64,000 bases of DNA from Druceiella hillmani (GCA_039881145.1 JAYKKI010000013.1:41993501-42057500), one strand, 5' to 3'; counted from the first letter of the stretch, positions 22,736 to 33,825 are shown. Notes: generated by a model not told the origin, from the sequence alone. Numbers and translations: made by a program.

Positions 22736-25065
22736 ATATTAAAAAACACAAAAATTATTTTGTTTTCTTACGAACTGTTAAAATGATATTATATTACCAG
22801 TTTGGAATCAAAACAAAAAATATTTTCAATAAAAATGTTTATAATAATTTTCGGATCTTAGTGTCACACGACAGCTACCTTAACTAGATACTAATGATAC
22901 TCGCAGTACAGGGTCCCATACCTACTTAAGTATATTTGAAAGTTTGAACATTTAAGAGTACTTGAGTTCATAGCATTTTCATTAAACTATTTAGAATATT
23001 AATATTATTTTTCAAAATTTAAATATATGTGCCCTAGGGTCCTAAGGTCCTAACTTGCGCCGGTATAAAAATATAGCAAATTTCTCAAAAACTGCGAGAA
23101 TATAGTTTTCTGGTTAACTTTATGTTATATTCTAACAATTCTATTTTTTCATAATTTTAACTTTAGCATATAATGATAAATTAATTATTATACTATCTTT
23201 CAAAGTCTCTTAGATAACATTTAAAAAAATAGTTTTGGGACCTTTTAAAGAAACCCAGTTGACATTTCACAACTACATGACCAAAAATAATCTTTTTTAT
23301 ACTTTGGCCTTCCAAAATTCTCAAACAAATATATTTCAGGTTTTAACTATTCCGAAATAGGCGACTTAATTAGCTTCATATCTATACAAAATTTAAACTT
23401 TTATATTGAATCGGTTTCTGAGAGAACTGTAAAAGAGACGAACGTGTTTAAGGAAGTCGTTTTTATTCCTTTTGAAGAAGTGGAACCGTAATATGATCAT
23501 AGGTTTCCGAAAGTGTTTAGTCCATTTATATAGAACAGTTATGTTAGATGTACCAAAGACCACATTTTATTACCTCATCGCCGTGACGTTTTCAACAATT
23601 ATCTCTAATTTATATCGCGCTTGGGAGTTGCGAGCACACGAAAACATTTCATCCACTTTTGACAATTATTTTGAGCCGATAGACATGCGAACGTAGAAAT
23701 TGGCCTCTGACAAACGCGCCATTCGGAGTGCACCTAATCGACGTGGCTCCAAATGGACGCGTGAATAATATTTAGTACAATCATGTCACACCACCGCGTT
23801 ACACCTATTGTTATCATATTCAACTATATGTATTTTTACCCGTTTCCTAACATAAATTTAAAAAAATGACATTGTTAAGCTGCTGCTCTATCGCGGCAAC
23901 GTCATGAGCACAAAGAACAGTCAGTGTAGAAACATTTTAAGAACATTTAAGGGGCGGTGTATCTCCCTCGCACGATACCTTGATTAACCATTTATTTAGT
24001 ACATGATATGTGTTCGATACATCGATCGTGCCGTTTGGCATGGAGCGGTTAGAATTTTGAACAATTTGAGAAGTTGTTGGTCACGAAATTGTTGGAGATT
24101 TTGATATTTTATCTGGCGGCCGCGCCGTTTAGAGCATTGAATTGTTCATCAGTGGCCGCTTTAAACTGTTTGGAAATCAGTCGCACCACGCCTATTCAAC
24201 AAAGCTAGAAGTGCTTCTAACATTCTTGAGCGGATTTCGGTCTTCAATCGCACCGTTTGGAGCGATGGACTTTTCGTCAGTTAGTTTATTTTAAAGACCG
24301 TTTAATTTATAGGGGAAAGAATCGTCGGAATATTAGAGCTGTATGTTCGCGAAGGCTTGTTCGAGTCAAGGCTTTGTCGCGTTTGAAACGCTTTTATGAC
24401 CGAATCGATTTCCGATAGGCTTTATGTTCGTAAAAGTGCTTTGAATGGAAATTTAAATATTTGGTGTCGACCCTTATCGGTTCAGTGTCCGCGAATACTT
24501 GTCTGAGTAAATTCACTTTTGATGTTGCTTGCTCGAATCGGTTTCCTGTTTCCGATAAAACTGTATTAACGTAAACATATTTTCTGGTCTTGTCAGTCAA
24601 TACCTTAAAATGACATTTATTTTGCTACTATACACTACCTTGTATTCGTATGTTCAGAAAAGAAACAGTAACGAATAATGAAACACATCGGCAGTGGGGC
24701 GAGCGAGCAATGGGTAAAGAGTTTCTCTCTCCGCTGCCATTCACTCAACAGGCCAGTGAAAAAAACACCGCTAGTATAGTAAACCTAGCTTGTTACAATT
24801 TTCGTTACGCTGTCAGTTGTAGTAAATCCTACATCCATTTTTATGCATTAAGAATACTATAATGTATTAAAAGCATTTGTTAGTATGTTAGATGAATATG
24901 AAATTGTATGTTAGATGAATATTTTAAGGGTTCAAGTTCTTGAAGTTTGAAATTACTTCTACAGAAACTGTCGCTCATTTGATCGTGATTGCCTCCCCGT
25001 ATCCGGCATCGATTTTAAAGATGTTTTCACATCAAAAACTGTTTAGATGCTTTTTCGAATTACAG
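22736..25065 (+). other. LAMP intron 2, last part
   Basis: Nothing convincing was recognised over 2.3 kb. A moderately GC-rich stretch at 24000-24640 holds short open frames without similarity. Confidence 0.4.
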
Positions 25066-25271
25066 ACACCGGGAGGCGAGCGGTGGTATGTGGAGTCGCT
25101 GCGTCTGTCTTTCAACACTTCGCTGCCACCGCTGGAGCACGCGGCAGCGGCCGGGGCGCGCGCTCGCCTCGGCACGGCGGCGCGGAGAGCGCTTCTTTTC
25201 CCTACGCCCGTCGGCAAGTCATACATCTGTGCTCGTGAGACGGTAGTCGATTTGGACAATTTGAATAATGG
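25066..25271 (+). CDS. Lamp1: LAMP family protein, third visible exon (luminal domain)
   Basis: 206 bp: 68 codons plus GG of a split Gly codon, between acceptor ATTACAG and donor GTGAGT. The peptide has an NTS glycosylation sequon (codons 17-19), then an Ala/Arg-rich run (codons 24-42) and the conserved-looking VGKSYICARETVVDL, with the third disulfide Cys at codon 55. The Ala/Arg-rich part is about three quarters GC in an AT-rich genome, which looks like a lineage-specific expansion in a loop of the luminal domain. An open frame extends upstream of the acceptor to 24940, but the family alignment begins at the splice site. LAMPs usually carry many N-glycans; only this sequon is visible in the four exons. 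Confidence 0.88.
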
Positions 25272-25410
25272 GTGAGTAAAAAATTGCCTTCAAATATTTC
25301 TAAGTGGGTGAAAAAATGTGTAAATTCATTGTGACTTTATCACGTTGTAAATTAACTAACCACACAGAAGTAGAAAATTTCTAACTTGATTAATGACCGT
25401 TGTGTGATAC

Positions 25411-25694
25411 CAAATTTGTTTGAAGACGCACGCGGCCCGCTCGCTTCTAGGTATGCCATGTCTGTTTAAACATTGTGTCACGGAATTGTGCAAATGCACA
25501 CTTCAAGCGAGCAAGTCTGAGTGTACATGCATTGGATTTTTATGCACACAACCATACGTCAAGCCTTTGTGTAAGTAATTTAAAAGTGGGACTATTTATA
25601 TTGCTAAGTATGCGTGCACCAAAATAACACGTATGGTTTCGTACATATGGCATATCTAGTAAGAGCGGGCCGCTCGCGTCTTCCAACATCTTTG
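25411..25694. mobile_element. hAT-like MITE with perfect 8-bp target duplication
   Basis: Terminal inverted repeats of about 40-50 bp start CAAATTTGTTTGAAGACGC (left) and CAAAGATGTTGGAAGACGC (right, reverse complement), continuing into GCGGCCCGCTC on both sides. The flanks are identical 8-mers TGTGATAC at 25403-25410 and 25695-25702. An 8-bp duplication with termini starting CA fits the hAT superfamily. It is 284 bp with no coding capacity, and sits 140 bp after a LAMP exon. Confidence 0.9.
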
Positions 25695-25979
25695 TGTGAT
25701 ACAAACACTCGAGGTGACAACCACTACTAACTTAAGTCTGTACATATAATGATCTGACACAATGATAAAATGATCTTTTAGAGTTTATAATTGTCTTAAT
25801 TTGTTCTCAGGAAGTCGGTGTATAATACGTATATTAAGGACATGGCCAATTTTTATATGAGCCTGTGCCTAGGTGGCTAATTTCAAAGTGCTTCAGAAAT
25901 GTTTACTGTTTTGTAATCCTGGATATCTATAAATCCGTGATAAATAAGAAACGGGGTTTCGTCAAAATTATCTAAAATT

Positions 25980-25984
<5 letters not shown>

Positions 25985-26041
<57 letters not shown>
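25985..26041. repeat. (AT)n microsatellite
   Basis: Pure AT run. Confidence 0.97.
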
Positions 26042-26042
<1 letters not shown>

Positions 26043-26169
26043 AATAAAGGTATCGTGATGATTAGTCAGTATAGAATTCCAAACGTAAATAAAAATCGCA
26101 CAGTACCTAACGAACGAAAGCCTCACGAAGAGAAAGAAAAGATATAAGTAAATGGACGTTTGCTGTCAT

Positions 26170-26445
26170 TTGTCAGTGTTACCAACTATAAAATATTTCT
26201 ATCGTTATGATTTTGAAATAATACTGTTTTCGTATTTTATTTCGTGGTTCAGATAATATTTATAATATAATTTTTGTTTTTTAACTTTGAAAAATTACAA
26301 AGTTACAAAACAATAATTATACCATTAAACATTAATTATTTTAATATAAAAATATATGACATTAAAATATTCGGCTTACTTTCTATACATAGAATGGAAT
26401 ATTAAAATGGCGGAGAAAAATAAACCTCAACACATTTGTTTTTTT
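26170..26445 (+). repeat. Dispersed repeat family C, copy 1
   Basis: Aligns end to end with 33585-33825. Shared blocks are CAGTGTTACCAACT, TTCTATCGTTATGA, ATTCGGCTTACTT and ATAGAATGGAATATTAAAAT. No coding content; superfamily unknown. Confidence 0.85.
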
Positions 26446-26929
26446 TTGTTTCACGTAAATAATATAATATAATTATAATTACTCCCGATCTCTAAGGATG
26501 TAAAAAATCACCAAAATAAATTAAATTATTTTTAGTTTTTTCGTTTCGTCTGTTTTACATTCGTGCACATTAATAGGTACAACTAGGCGGAAGTTGTCCT
26601 ATGTCTACATTAATTGGAACTAAGTTCTTTTACGCGGCTTACAGTAGAGCGAATGGCAGATCGTCACGTAATAAAAATGCGTTATGCTCCTCCAGGCAAC
26701 CTTTCCCTCTCTTTCTCTCTATCTTTTTCTATTATATACGGTTGTATGTGTGTGTTCGTGCGAGTATCAGTTGCGAGTATTCATTCGAGCAGTAAGCATT
26801 TGGACGTGGTGAGTTATATAACCTCAATTCTAGACACGTGAAAATATTATTTAAATTTATTTATATTGATATTTACAACAGTGAAAATATTGAATACATT
26901 TCGCGTTAATTTTGTACAAATTCATTATT

Positions 26930-27450
26930 CACAATTAAATGAAACTACGTGATGTAGTATTATTTTTACTTTCTTTAATTTCTTTACCACGACCTAGGTT
27001 TCGTTGTATTACAACATCTTCAGGTGGGATATTAGCAAAGATTAACTCTTAGGAACAACCAACAGCATTTATATGTTTCAAACACAATAGCGGAAGCCTG
27101 GTTTGTGCGGATTTTTCCATTGTTTATGTTAGTGAGTTTATTGCAGGGGCGCAGAGTAGATAAATACTCTTCTCCTCACTAAAATACTGGTATATTGTAT
27201 AACTCTCGGTAATATAATAAAACCTACTCTGCGCCCCTGCAATAAACTCACTAACATAAGCAACGGAAAAATCCGCACAAACCAGGCTTCCGCTATTGTG
27301 TTTGTAACATATAAATGTTGTTGATTGTTCCTAAGAGTTAATCTTTGCTAATATCCCACCTGAAGATGTAATACAACGAAACCTAGGTAGTGGTAAAAAA
27401 ATTAAAGAAAGTAGAAATAATACTACATCACGTAGTTTCATTTAATTGCG
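26930..27450. mobile_element. Long palindromic foldback element, best-preserved copy
   Basis: Two arms of about 225 bp are near-perfect inverted complements around a loop of about 70 bp (27153-27221). The outer 115 bp (CACAATTAAATGAAACTACG ... CATCTTCAGGTGGG) is the family arm also amplified at 2732-3765. The inner part (GGAAGCCTGGTTTGTGCGGA, then GCAGGGGCGCAGAGTA) is specific to this copy. The preceding sequence (GAATACATTTCGCGTTAATT) is shared with copies at 30050 and 52851, so they lie inside a larger repeat or the left end extends further. No transposase. Confidence 0.9.
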
Positions 27451-27847
27451 AACAGTGAAAATGCCTAATAAAAATCATCTTGCAATAAGATTTGTATGTC
27501 ATGTGAAACACGGATCATATTGATGTCAATGTATTTTTTTTCTACTGGCTTTCTATTGTAAGCCAATCATCTGCCAGACAGTTTCCAATTCGGTATGTAT
27601 TTATTTGTATGTAATTATTATTTTATCTATTATTGAATACTTAAAATTGATATTTAATTAACAATAAAAATTAATGATTATGCTGACAATTTATTGTTAT
27701 TAATTTATTAATTTTAAGCATTTAATAAACAATAAAGTAATAATGCAAATAAAGGAATTTGCCTAAAATTTTTTGTAACTTATAAATGTTTAATATTTAG
27801 TAAACGATACAGCGAATGTTTTATTATACCGAGATGTTTTATTCCTG

Positions 27848-27850
<3 letters not shown>

Positions 27851-27901
<51 letters not shown>
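27851..27901. repeat. (AT)n microsatellite
   Basis: Pure AT run. Confidence 0.97.
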
Positions 27902-27905
<4 letters not shown>

Positions 27906-28192
27906 ACTATTATATAGCGGAAGGAACTTCCGGAAGGAACTCCCATTACCTTTTTTTTAGTCATTGTTACACAGCATTAAGTTCATCTTCTACATCAATA
28001 TCTCGCGCAAAGGCCAGAATAATCGTTTATTTTCTTTGCTTTTAAATATCCTTTCGGAACTTCTTCATGCAGTTTCTTTAAAATTAGCAATCAGCACTTA
28101 TATTCTTTTCCTCGAGTGATACGGCGCACACTTTGAAAAGACCTACTAGACCTCCATTCTTTACGACATGCCTTTGAAAGTTCTTTCCTTTT

Positions 28193-28281
28193 GTTTGTTG
28201 TTATATTTATTCGAAAGCTCTTCAGTATTATCTCTACCAATAATACTGAAGATCTTTCGAATACAATATAACAACAAAAAG
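28193..28281. repeat. Inverted repeat, arms about 37 bp
   Basis: The left arm ends TCGAAAGCTCTTCAGTATTA and the right arm begins TAATACTGAAGATCTTTCGA, with a loop of about 13 bases. The outer arms continue to GTTGTTATA / TATAACAAC. It lies 280 bp from the end of the endonuclease relic. Confidence 0.85.
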
Positions 28282-28557
28282 TTTTTCTTTCTAGAAATGA
28301 TCTAACAGTTATTTCTAGAAAAAAAAGGGTGCGTGTACTTATGTACGCGCGTGAAAAGTTATACTTCTTTGGCATCATTAAAAAATAGTTTTTAATTGTA
28401 TGCAAATAATAAATTACAATAAAATAATAAAAATACTGGAAAAGGATAGTCAACACAGTCAATAAAGTTCAGTTTAAATTTTAAAAATGAAATAAATAAA
28501 TATTTATTTTCTTACATTAAGGGTAACATAAATTCTCTTATTATCCGAATGTTATTT

Positions 28558-29022
28558 TTAAATTATGTCCTCTGCCATAGCATCTTCCGGTAATGACTGA
28601 ATCGGAACTTCAGTTATCAGTGGCTTATGATAACTAAAGTATGATACAAAAAGTCTTGTATTAACAGCGTTGAGATATCGTACAAATACAGCATCTATGG
28701 TAGTGCCATGTCGTGTTGTCGAAACCAGAGGATTATTATTCATGGCTAGATTCAAGTCATGTTGGAGGAAATCAATAAGCGGACGAGCATCTTCACGGGA
28801 AAAATTGACGTTGAAGTCCCCACTTAAAATTATCGGTAACTTGTCTTCTCCTCTACCAAGATATTCTCCTCCAGCTGTTATATATGGCCATAATAATCTT
28901 TTCAAGAAATGAATGATGTCGTCCATTTTTTGATTTGGAGTAATGTAAATTACCATCAAAATAATTTTGTTGCCATCTTCCATTTTGCATTCAGCTGCAC
29001 AAAACTCACCAACTGATGTTAT
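28558..29022 (-). pseudogene. Endonuclease/exonuclease/phosphatase-type domain, Helentron-like relic
   Basis: An open frame of 141 codons from the ATG at 28983, with matching residues continuing upstream to about 29022 (VGEFCAAECK). Motifs: VIYITPNQ near the start, PIILSGDFNVNFS (the GDFN signature of apurinic-type endonucleases), STTRHGTTIDAVFVR (TTIDxVF block) and SYFSYHKPLI (the YHKP variant of the SDH motif), in the order of the EEP fold. Similar domains are common in insects fused to Rep/helicase proteins of Helentrons. No Rep or helicase part was found nearby and the N-terminus of the fold is missing, so this is a fragment. A LINE endonuclease is the alternative. Confidence 0.7.
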
Positions 29023-29814
29023 TAAATTTATTTATTTACTTTTAAAATATTGAATAACCAATAATAAATATTTAACATTAATCATATTTAGTATTAATTA
29101 TGTTAAATAATAATATTTTAATTTATATCAATAAATAATACATACGGATAGATAACCTCAATTATATTGGAGCACTTGAAAAAGTCTATAAACACAATTT
29201 TTTCACTAATATTTACGAATAGTAAATATATTAATCAAAATATTGAATTTAAATCAGTACTGAATATTATTTATCAGCACATATATAAATCGCACTTATA
29301 TGAAACTGAAACACGTGTGTGAATGTAGACACTAGAAACATGTGGAAAATAAATACTATGAATATGAAAACAGTGAACAGAGGCGACGATGGTGCCAACT
29401 TGCGCGACTAATAGAGGTTCTATTTCTATTTTGTTGGTAGCTTTTGTTTCGAGACTGCAACCGCTGCAACTTCATACTGTAACTTTTGTGTGACGAATCT
29501 TAAAATTTCACTCTCATCATTTTTTCATAACGCGCCTAAAGAAGTATAACTTCAAAAATCATACATGTTTTACAAAAACCTCTATATTGAGCTAAAAATT
29601 AGTCCGAATATAAATTTCGATAGGCAGTTTTGTTTCGATCATCTTCTTTCTCTCTCTTTCACCTGCCGACATGACAAGCTTTTAAAATGATATGAAAATT
29701 CGATATAGAAAGTCAGGGTGAGGCACTGCTTTATGTGAAGGACAGACCAAGAGTTGAATAATAGAGACTCGTATATTGAACTATGGAAAGAGTGCAAAAT
29801 TAAGAAGACTAGTG

Positions 29815-30049
29815 GTCACCAAGTGGTCGAAATTCGACCGTATTTTATTAAATTTATAAGTTTTAACGTTATTCGTTTACATGAAACTCGTTCAGTCAAT
29901 GTGACATTTTAAAATTCTTCGGCGACAATCTCTACTCTGTGCGACTATTAGACCACAGAATATTGTGTGTTTGACATTGAGAGTATGAATGTTAATAACG
30001 AATCTTTTGTTGAATATATTTGGCATTAATTTTGTAGAAATTCAATGTT
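29815..30049 (+). repeat. Dispersed repeat family A, copy 2, with left flank of foldback element
   Basis: Matches the reverse complement of 345-662 and the forward strand at 51462-51590. It continues into GAATATATTTGGC-TTAATTTTGTAG, also present before the foldback copies at 26930 and 52851. Confidence 0.8.
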
Positions 30050-30309
30050 CACAATTTAAAAGAAACTACGTGATGTAATATTATTTCTACTTTCTTTAAG
30101 TTCTTTACCACGACCTAGGTTTCGTTGTATTACAACATCTTCAGGTGAGCTATTAGCAAAGATTCTATTGCTAATTGTCATGGTAACCTGCTAATTGTCG
30201 TGGTACCTGTAGGTAGGTAGATGTTGTAATACAACGAAACCTAGGTCGTGGTAAAGAAATTAAAGAAAGTAGAAATAATACTACATCACGTAGTTTCTTT
30301 TAAATTGTG
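30050..30309. mobile_element. Palindromic foldback element, short copy
   Basis: Termini CACAATTTAAAAGAAACTAC and its complement are at both ends. Arms of about 105-115 bp surround a short spacer with two near-identical pieces (TGCTAATTGTC-TGGTA). Confidence 0.9.
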
Positions 30310-30480
30310 AATCTTTTACTGTAGAACGTAAACAATGAATATTTTAATGTATTTGTAATATATAATTTACTTTATTTGTAACAGATATTGTACATGAATT
30401 TTAGATTTCTGCACTCCTCCATATAAACTTTAACTATGCCAAATCTCACACTCCTCCGCGCGCACAAAATGCTTAAAATT
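30310..30480 (+). repeat. Dispersed repeat family B, copy 1
   Basis: Matches 52180-52330: TTGTAATATATAATTTA, CTGCACTCCT, ATAAACTTTAACTATGCC and AAATCTCACACTCCT are in the same order. It runs directly into the 54-bp array. Confidence 0.85.
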
Positions 30481-31552
30481 TTGTCTCTCTCTTACGTATT
30501 AATATACAGATTATTGTCTTCAACAAAGAAATTAAATTTTTCTCTTTACGTGCTAATATACAGACTATTATCTTCGACAAAGAAATTAAATTTTTCTCTT
30601 TACGTGCTAATATACAGATTATTATCTTTGACAAAGAAATTAAATTTTTCTCTTTACGTTCTAATATACAGATTATTATCTTCGACAAAGAAATTAAATT
30701 TTTCTCTTTACGTGCTAATATACAGATTATTGTCTTCAACAAAGAAATTAAATTTTTCTCTTTACGTGCTAATATACAGATTATTGTCTTCAACAAAGAA
30801 ATTAAATTTTTCTCTTTACGTGCTAATATACAGATTATTATCTTTGACAAAGAAATTAAATTTTTCTCTTTACGTTCTAATATACAGATTATTATCTTCG
30901 ACAAAGAAATTAAATTTTTCTCTTTACGTGCTAATATACAGATTATTGTCTTCAACAAAGAAATTAAATTTTTCTCTTTACGTGCTAATATACAGATTAT
31001 TATCTTCGACAAAGAAATTAAATTTTTCTCTTTACGTGCTAATATACAGATTATTGTTTTCAACAAAGAAATTAAATTTTTCTCTTTACATGCTAATATA
31101 CAGATTATTATCTTCGACAAAGAAATTAAATTTTTCTCTTTACGTGCTAATATACAGATTATTGTCTTCAACAAAGAAATTAAATTTTTCTCGTTACGTG
31201 CTAATATACAGATTATTATCTTCAACAAAGAAATTAAATTTTTCTCTTTACGTGCTGATATACAGATTATTATCTTCGACAAAGAAATTAAATTTTTCTC
31301 TTTACGTGCTGATATACAGATTATTATCTTCGACAAAGAAATTAAATTTTTCTCGTTACGTGCTAATATACAGATTATTATCTTCAACAAAGAAATTAAA
31401 TTTTTCTCTTTACGTGCTAATATACAGATTATTATCTTCGACAAAGAAATTAAATTTTTCTCTTTACGTGCTAATATACAGATTATTATCTTCGACAAAG
31501 AAATTAAATTTTTCTCTTTACTTATTAATATATAGATTATTGTCTTCGACAA
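30480..31552. repeat. 54-bp tandem array, about 20 copies
   Basis: The unit contains ATACAGATTATTATCTTCGA, CAAAGAAATTAAATTTTTCT and CTTTACGTGCTAAT. Because 54 is a multiple of three and the unit lacks stops in one frame of each strand, long open frames appear on both strands (384 and 359 codons, 18-residue repeats). There are no conserved flanking exons or codon bias. Variant units (TTTGAC followed by GTTCTAAT) recur four units apart near 30630 and 30850, suggesting multi-unit duplication. A single diverged unit is visible after repeat B at about 52325-52355. Confidence 0.92.
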
Positions 31553-31767
31553 AGAACTTTAAAGACAATTTCATCTTCCATATAATATAGTCTTTAAATT
31601 CTTCAAAATTTTCTCTACCACCATTGTTTTTGAACCAGAAGGCGCTGACAAATGAATATATTTTCAAAACGACTATATCCATAGAGTAGCACATTCTATA
31701 TAAAGAAAACTCTAAAAAATTTCACAGGTTATTACTGACTCAATGTCACTTAATTATTTAATTCCAG

Positions 31768-32011
31768 CGCCACAGGCAACATGAAGGCCAAACTCTATCT
31801 CCGCGAACTCCAGCTGCAGGCCTTCATGTACAAGGCCAATAGCGCATTTGGCCCTACCTACGACTGCGCATCGGGCGGTGGACTTCGCGATGAGACTGCT
31901 CCCATAGCGGTGGGTGCGACCTTGGCAATCGCTGTTCTCTGTACTGTAGTCGGCTACAGTATATGGCGCTATATTAAGATCAAGAAGGTTCAGTACGATA
32001 CCATGGAGTGA
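31768..32011 (+). CDS. Lamp1: LAMP family protein, last exon: Cys4, transmembrane helix, sorting tail
   Basis: Begins after acceptor TAATTCCAG with C, completing the Gly codon split from the previous exon, then 80 codons and a TGA at 32009-32011. YDCAS supplies the fourth luminal Cys, 47 residues after the third. A transmembrane helix (codons about 44-66, APIAVGATLAIAVLCTVV) follows, then a basic stop-transfer region and a tail of about 14 residues. The tail contains YDTM, a YxxPhi signal read by AP adaptors for delivery to lysosomes, one residue from the C-terminus. Vertebrate LAMPs have Gly before this Tyr; here it is Gln. The order luminal Cys, TM, short Tyr-motif tail is diagnostic of the family. 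Confidence 0.92.
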
Positions 32012-32242
32012 ATTCGTACGGCTGTAAGTTATTTATTTTTATGAGAAATGTCAGTGTTGTTATTTACGTAACTTTCAATTGTTTACCGTTTCCGAGAGAC
32101 GATTAAGTCTTATTTCTTAGAGAAAGCTAAGTTAAATCACATTTGATTAAAATATGAGGAAGTTTTTGGGCAATAAAAATATTTTATGTGTATACGTTTT
32201 GGAAAAGTATATTTTACATTGCTAACATGTAAATAAATAAAA
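32012..32242 (+). terminator. LAMP 3' UTR with candidate polyadenylation signals
   Basis: AATAAA occurs at 32172-32177 and in a run at 32232-32241. A GTAAGT donor-like site lies 12 bases after the stop (32024-32029), so a 3' UTR intron is possible. No transcript evidence. Confidence 0.5.
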
Positions 32243-32840
32243 ACAGGTCAAGCACGAAACAATATTAAACTTATAAGTTTGTATTTCTCAAAGACACTGT
32301 GAAAAACAAAGTTACTGCTGTGGTCGGTACTGAAAATATACCATATCTAAAAAAAACTACACAACATATCTTATTCAAAGCAAATTTCATTGAAAGTTTA
32401 TTTTAAGTTCTACTGCCTTAAGTTTTTTCAGAATTTTACACATATTAGTTGAAAAGTTTGGGGGTTAAAAGGGTGAAAGTTCACCAACTGTAAATTTAAA
32501 TAAAAAAGGTATTTTGAAATCTCTATATCCTTATACCTCACATGCCTACGTGCACGGGATTTTTGTCCAACCCTCAGTTAGGTACACATATAGAGTGCCA
32601 CCCCTAATATTATGTTTTATCATAATTCTACTATTTAACTATATAGCAGTTCACAAAAGACACCTACCATCCAAATTTCATCTATATAGTGCCAATAGTC
32701 TCCGAGTAAAATGACTGTGACATACAGACGGATAGATGGACAGATGAACTAGATAAATCGAGGTTTCCAACTGTAAAAATGAAAAAAAAACAACAGTTGA
32801 ATGATAATAATAAACGAAATAACATATCTAAAATAGGTTT

Positions 32841-33100
32841 TTGCATTTGCATTAGTAGTAAAATTGCAGATGCAAATACCTGTTTTAGATTTAGAACAAC
32901 ATTTGCATTAGTAGTAAAATTGCAGATGCAAATACCTGTTTTAGATTTAGAACAGCATTTGCATTAGTAGTAAAATTGCAAATGCAAATACCTGTTTTAG
33001 ATTTAGAACAGCATTTGCATTAGTAGTAAAATTACAAATGCAAATACCTGTTTTAGATTTAGAACAACATTTGCATTAGTAGTAAAATTTTGCATAGGTC
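32841..33100. repeat. 56-bp tandem repeat, about 5 copies
   Basis: ATTAGTAGTAAAATTGCA starts at 32851, 32907, 32963 and 33019, with a diverged unit at 33075. Complete units carry ATTTGCAT and ATGCAAAT in inverted orientation about 20 bp apart, so each can form a small hairpin. Confidence 0.92.
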
Positions 33101-33126
33101 AAAATGAAAAACAAAATGTATCACAA

Positions 33127-33127
33127 A

Positions 33128-33194
<67 letters not shown>
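33127..33194. repeat. (AT)n microsatellite
   Basis: AT run with one AC step. Confidence 0.97.
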
Positions 33195-33195
<1 letters not shown>

Positions 33196-33463
33196 ACAAT
33201 AATAACCACACAATATATAGCACATACACGTACAATATTTCCATAATCCTAAAAGCAATACTAGTAAACAGGGCACAACACGCCATTGTGATAAACAGGG
33301 CGCAACGTAATAGTTACACGTTATTTTATTTTTTTTGTATAATATATAAATGTGTAATCTGTCTGCATTTTTGTTACACGCTACATGTTTAAAGTTACAA
33401 ACACGCATTGGGTAAAATTCGGATATCTCAGAATTTTGTGGAAGTCGACTAATAATGCAAACA

Positions 33464-33492
33464 GTATATATATATATATATATATATAAACA

Positions 33493-33533
<41 letters not shown>
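33464..33533. repeat. (AT)n microsatellite, duplicated border
   Basis: Two AT runs separated by a second copy of AAACAGTATAT. Confidence 0.95.
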
Positions 33534-33537
<4 letters not shown>

Positions 33538-33584
33538 TTGCTAATTTAAAAGCTATCATCCCAGTTTTGTTCGTAAAGGAGTCG

Positions 33585-33825
33585 ACAGTGTTACCAACTG
33601 TAAAATACTTCTATCGTTATGACTTTGAAATAATAAAGTATTCGTATTTTATTCCGTGGTTCAGATAACATTTATCTTACAATTATTGTTTTTTTAACTT
33701 TGAAAAGTTACATCATTTTAATATAAAAATATTTGACATTAAATTATTCGGCTTACTTGGAAAGTAATACATAGAATGGAATATTAAAATAGTGGAAAAA
33801 AATAAACGTCAAAACATTTGCTTTT
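33585..33825 (+). repeat. Dispersed repeat family C, copy 2
   Basis: Forward match to 26170-26445; an (AT)n tract lies shortly before each copy. Confidence 0.85.

Noticed and set aside
25032..25259. Reverse-strand and +2 frames across the third LAMP exon
   Set aside because: Shadows made open by the high GC content of the exon.
24940..25275. A 111-codon gene starting at 24940
   Set aside because: Only the part from the acceptor at 25066 matches LAMP; the upstream 42 codons lie in the intron, and splicing from the previous exon keeps frame.
30436..31590. 384-codon forward and 359-codon reverse open frames
   Set aside because: They are read-through of a 54-bp tandem repeat that lacks stops in one frame of each strand; no splice sites, start context or family support.
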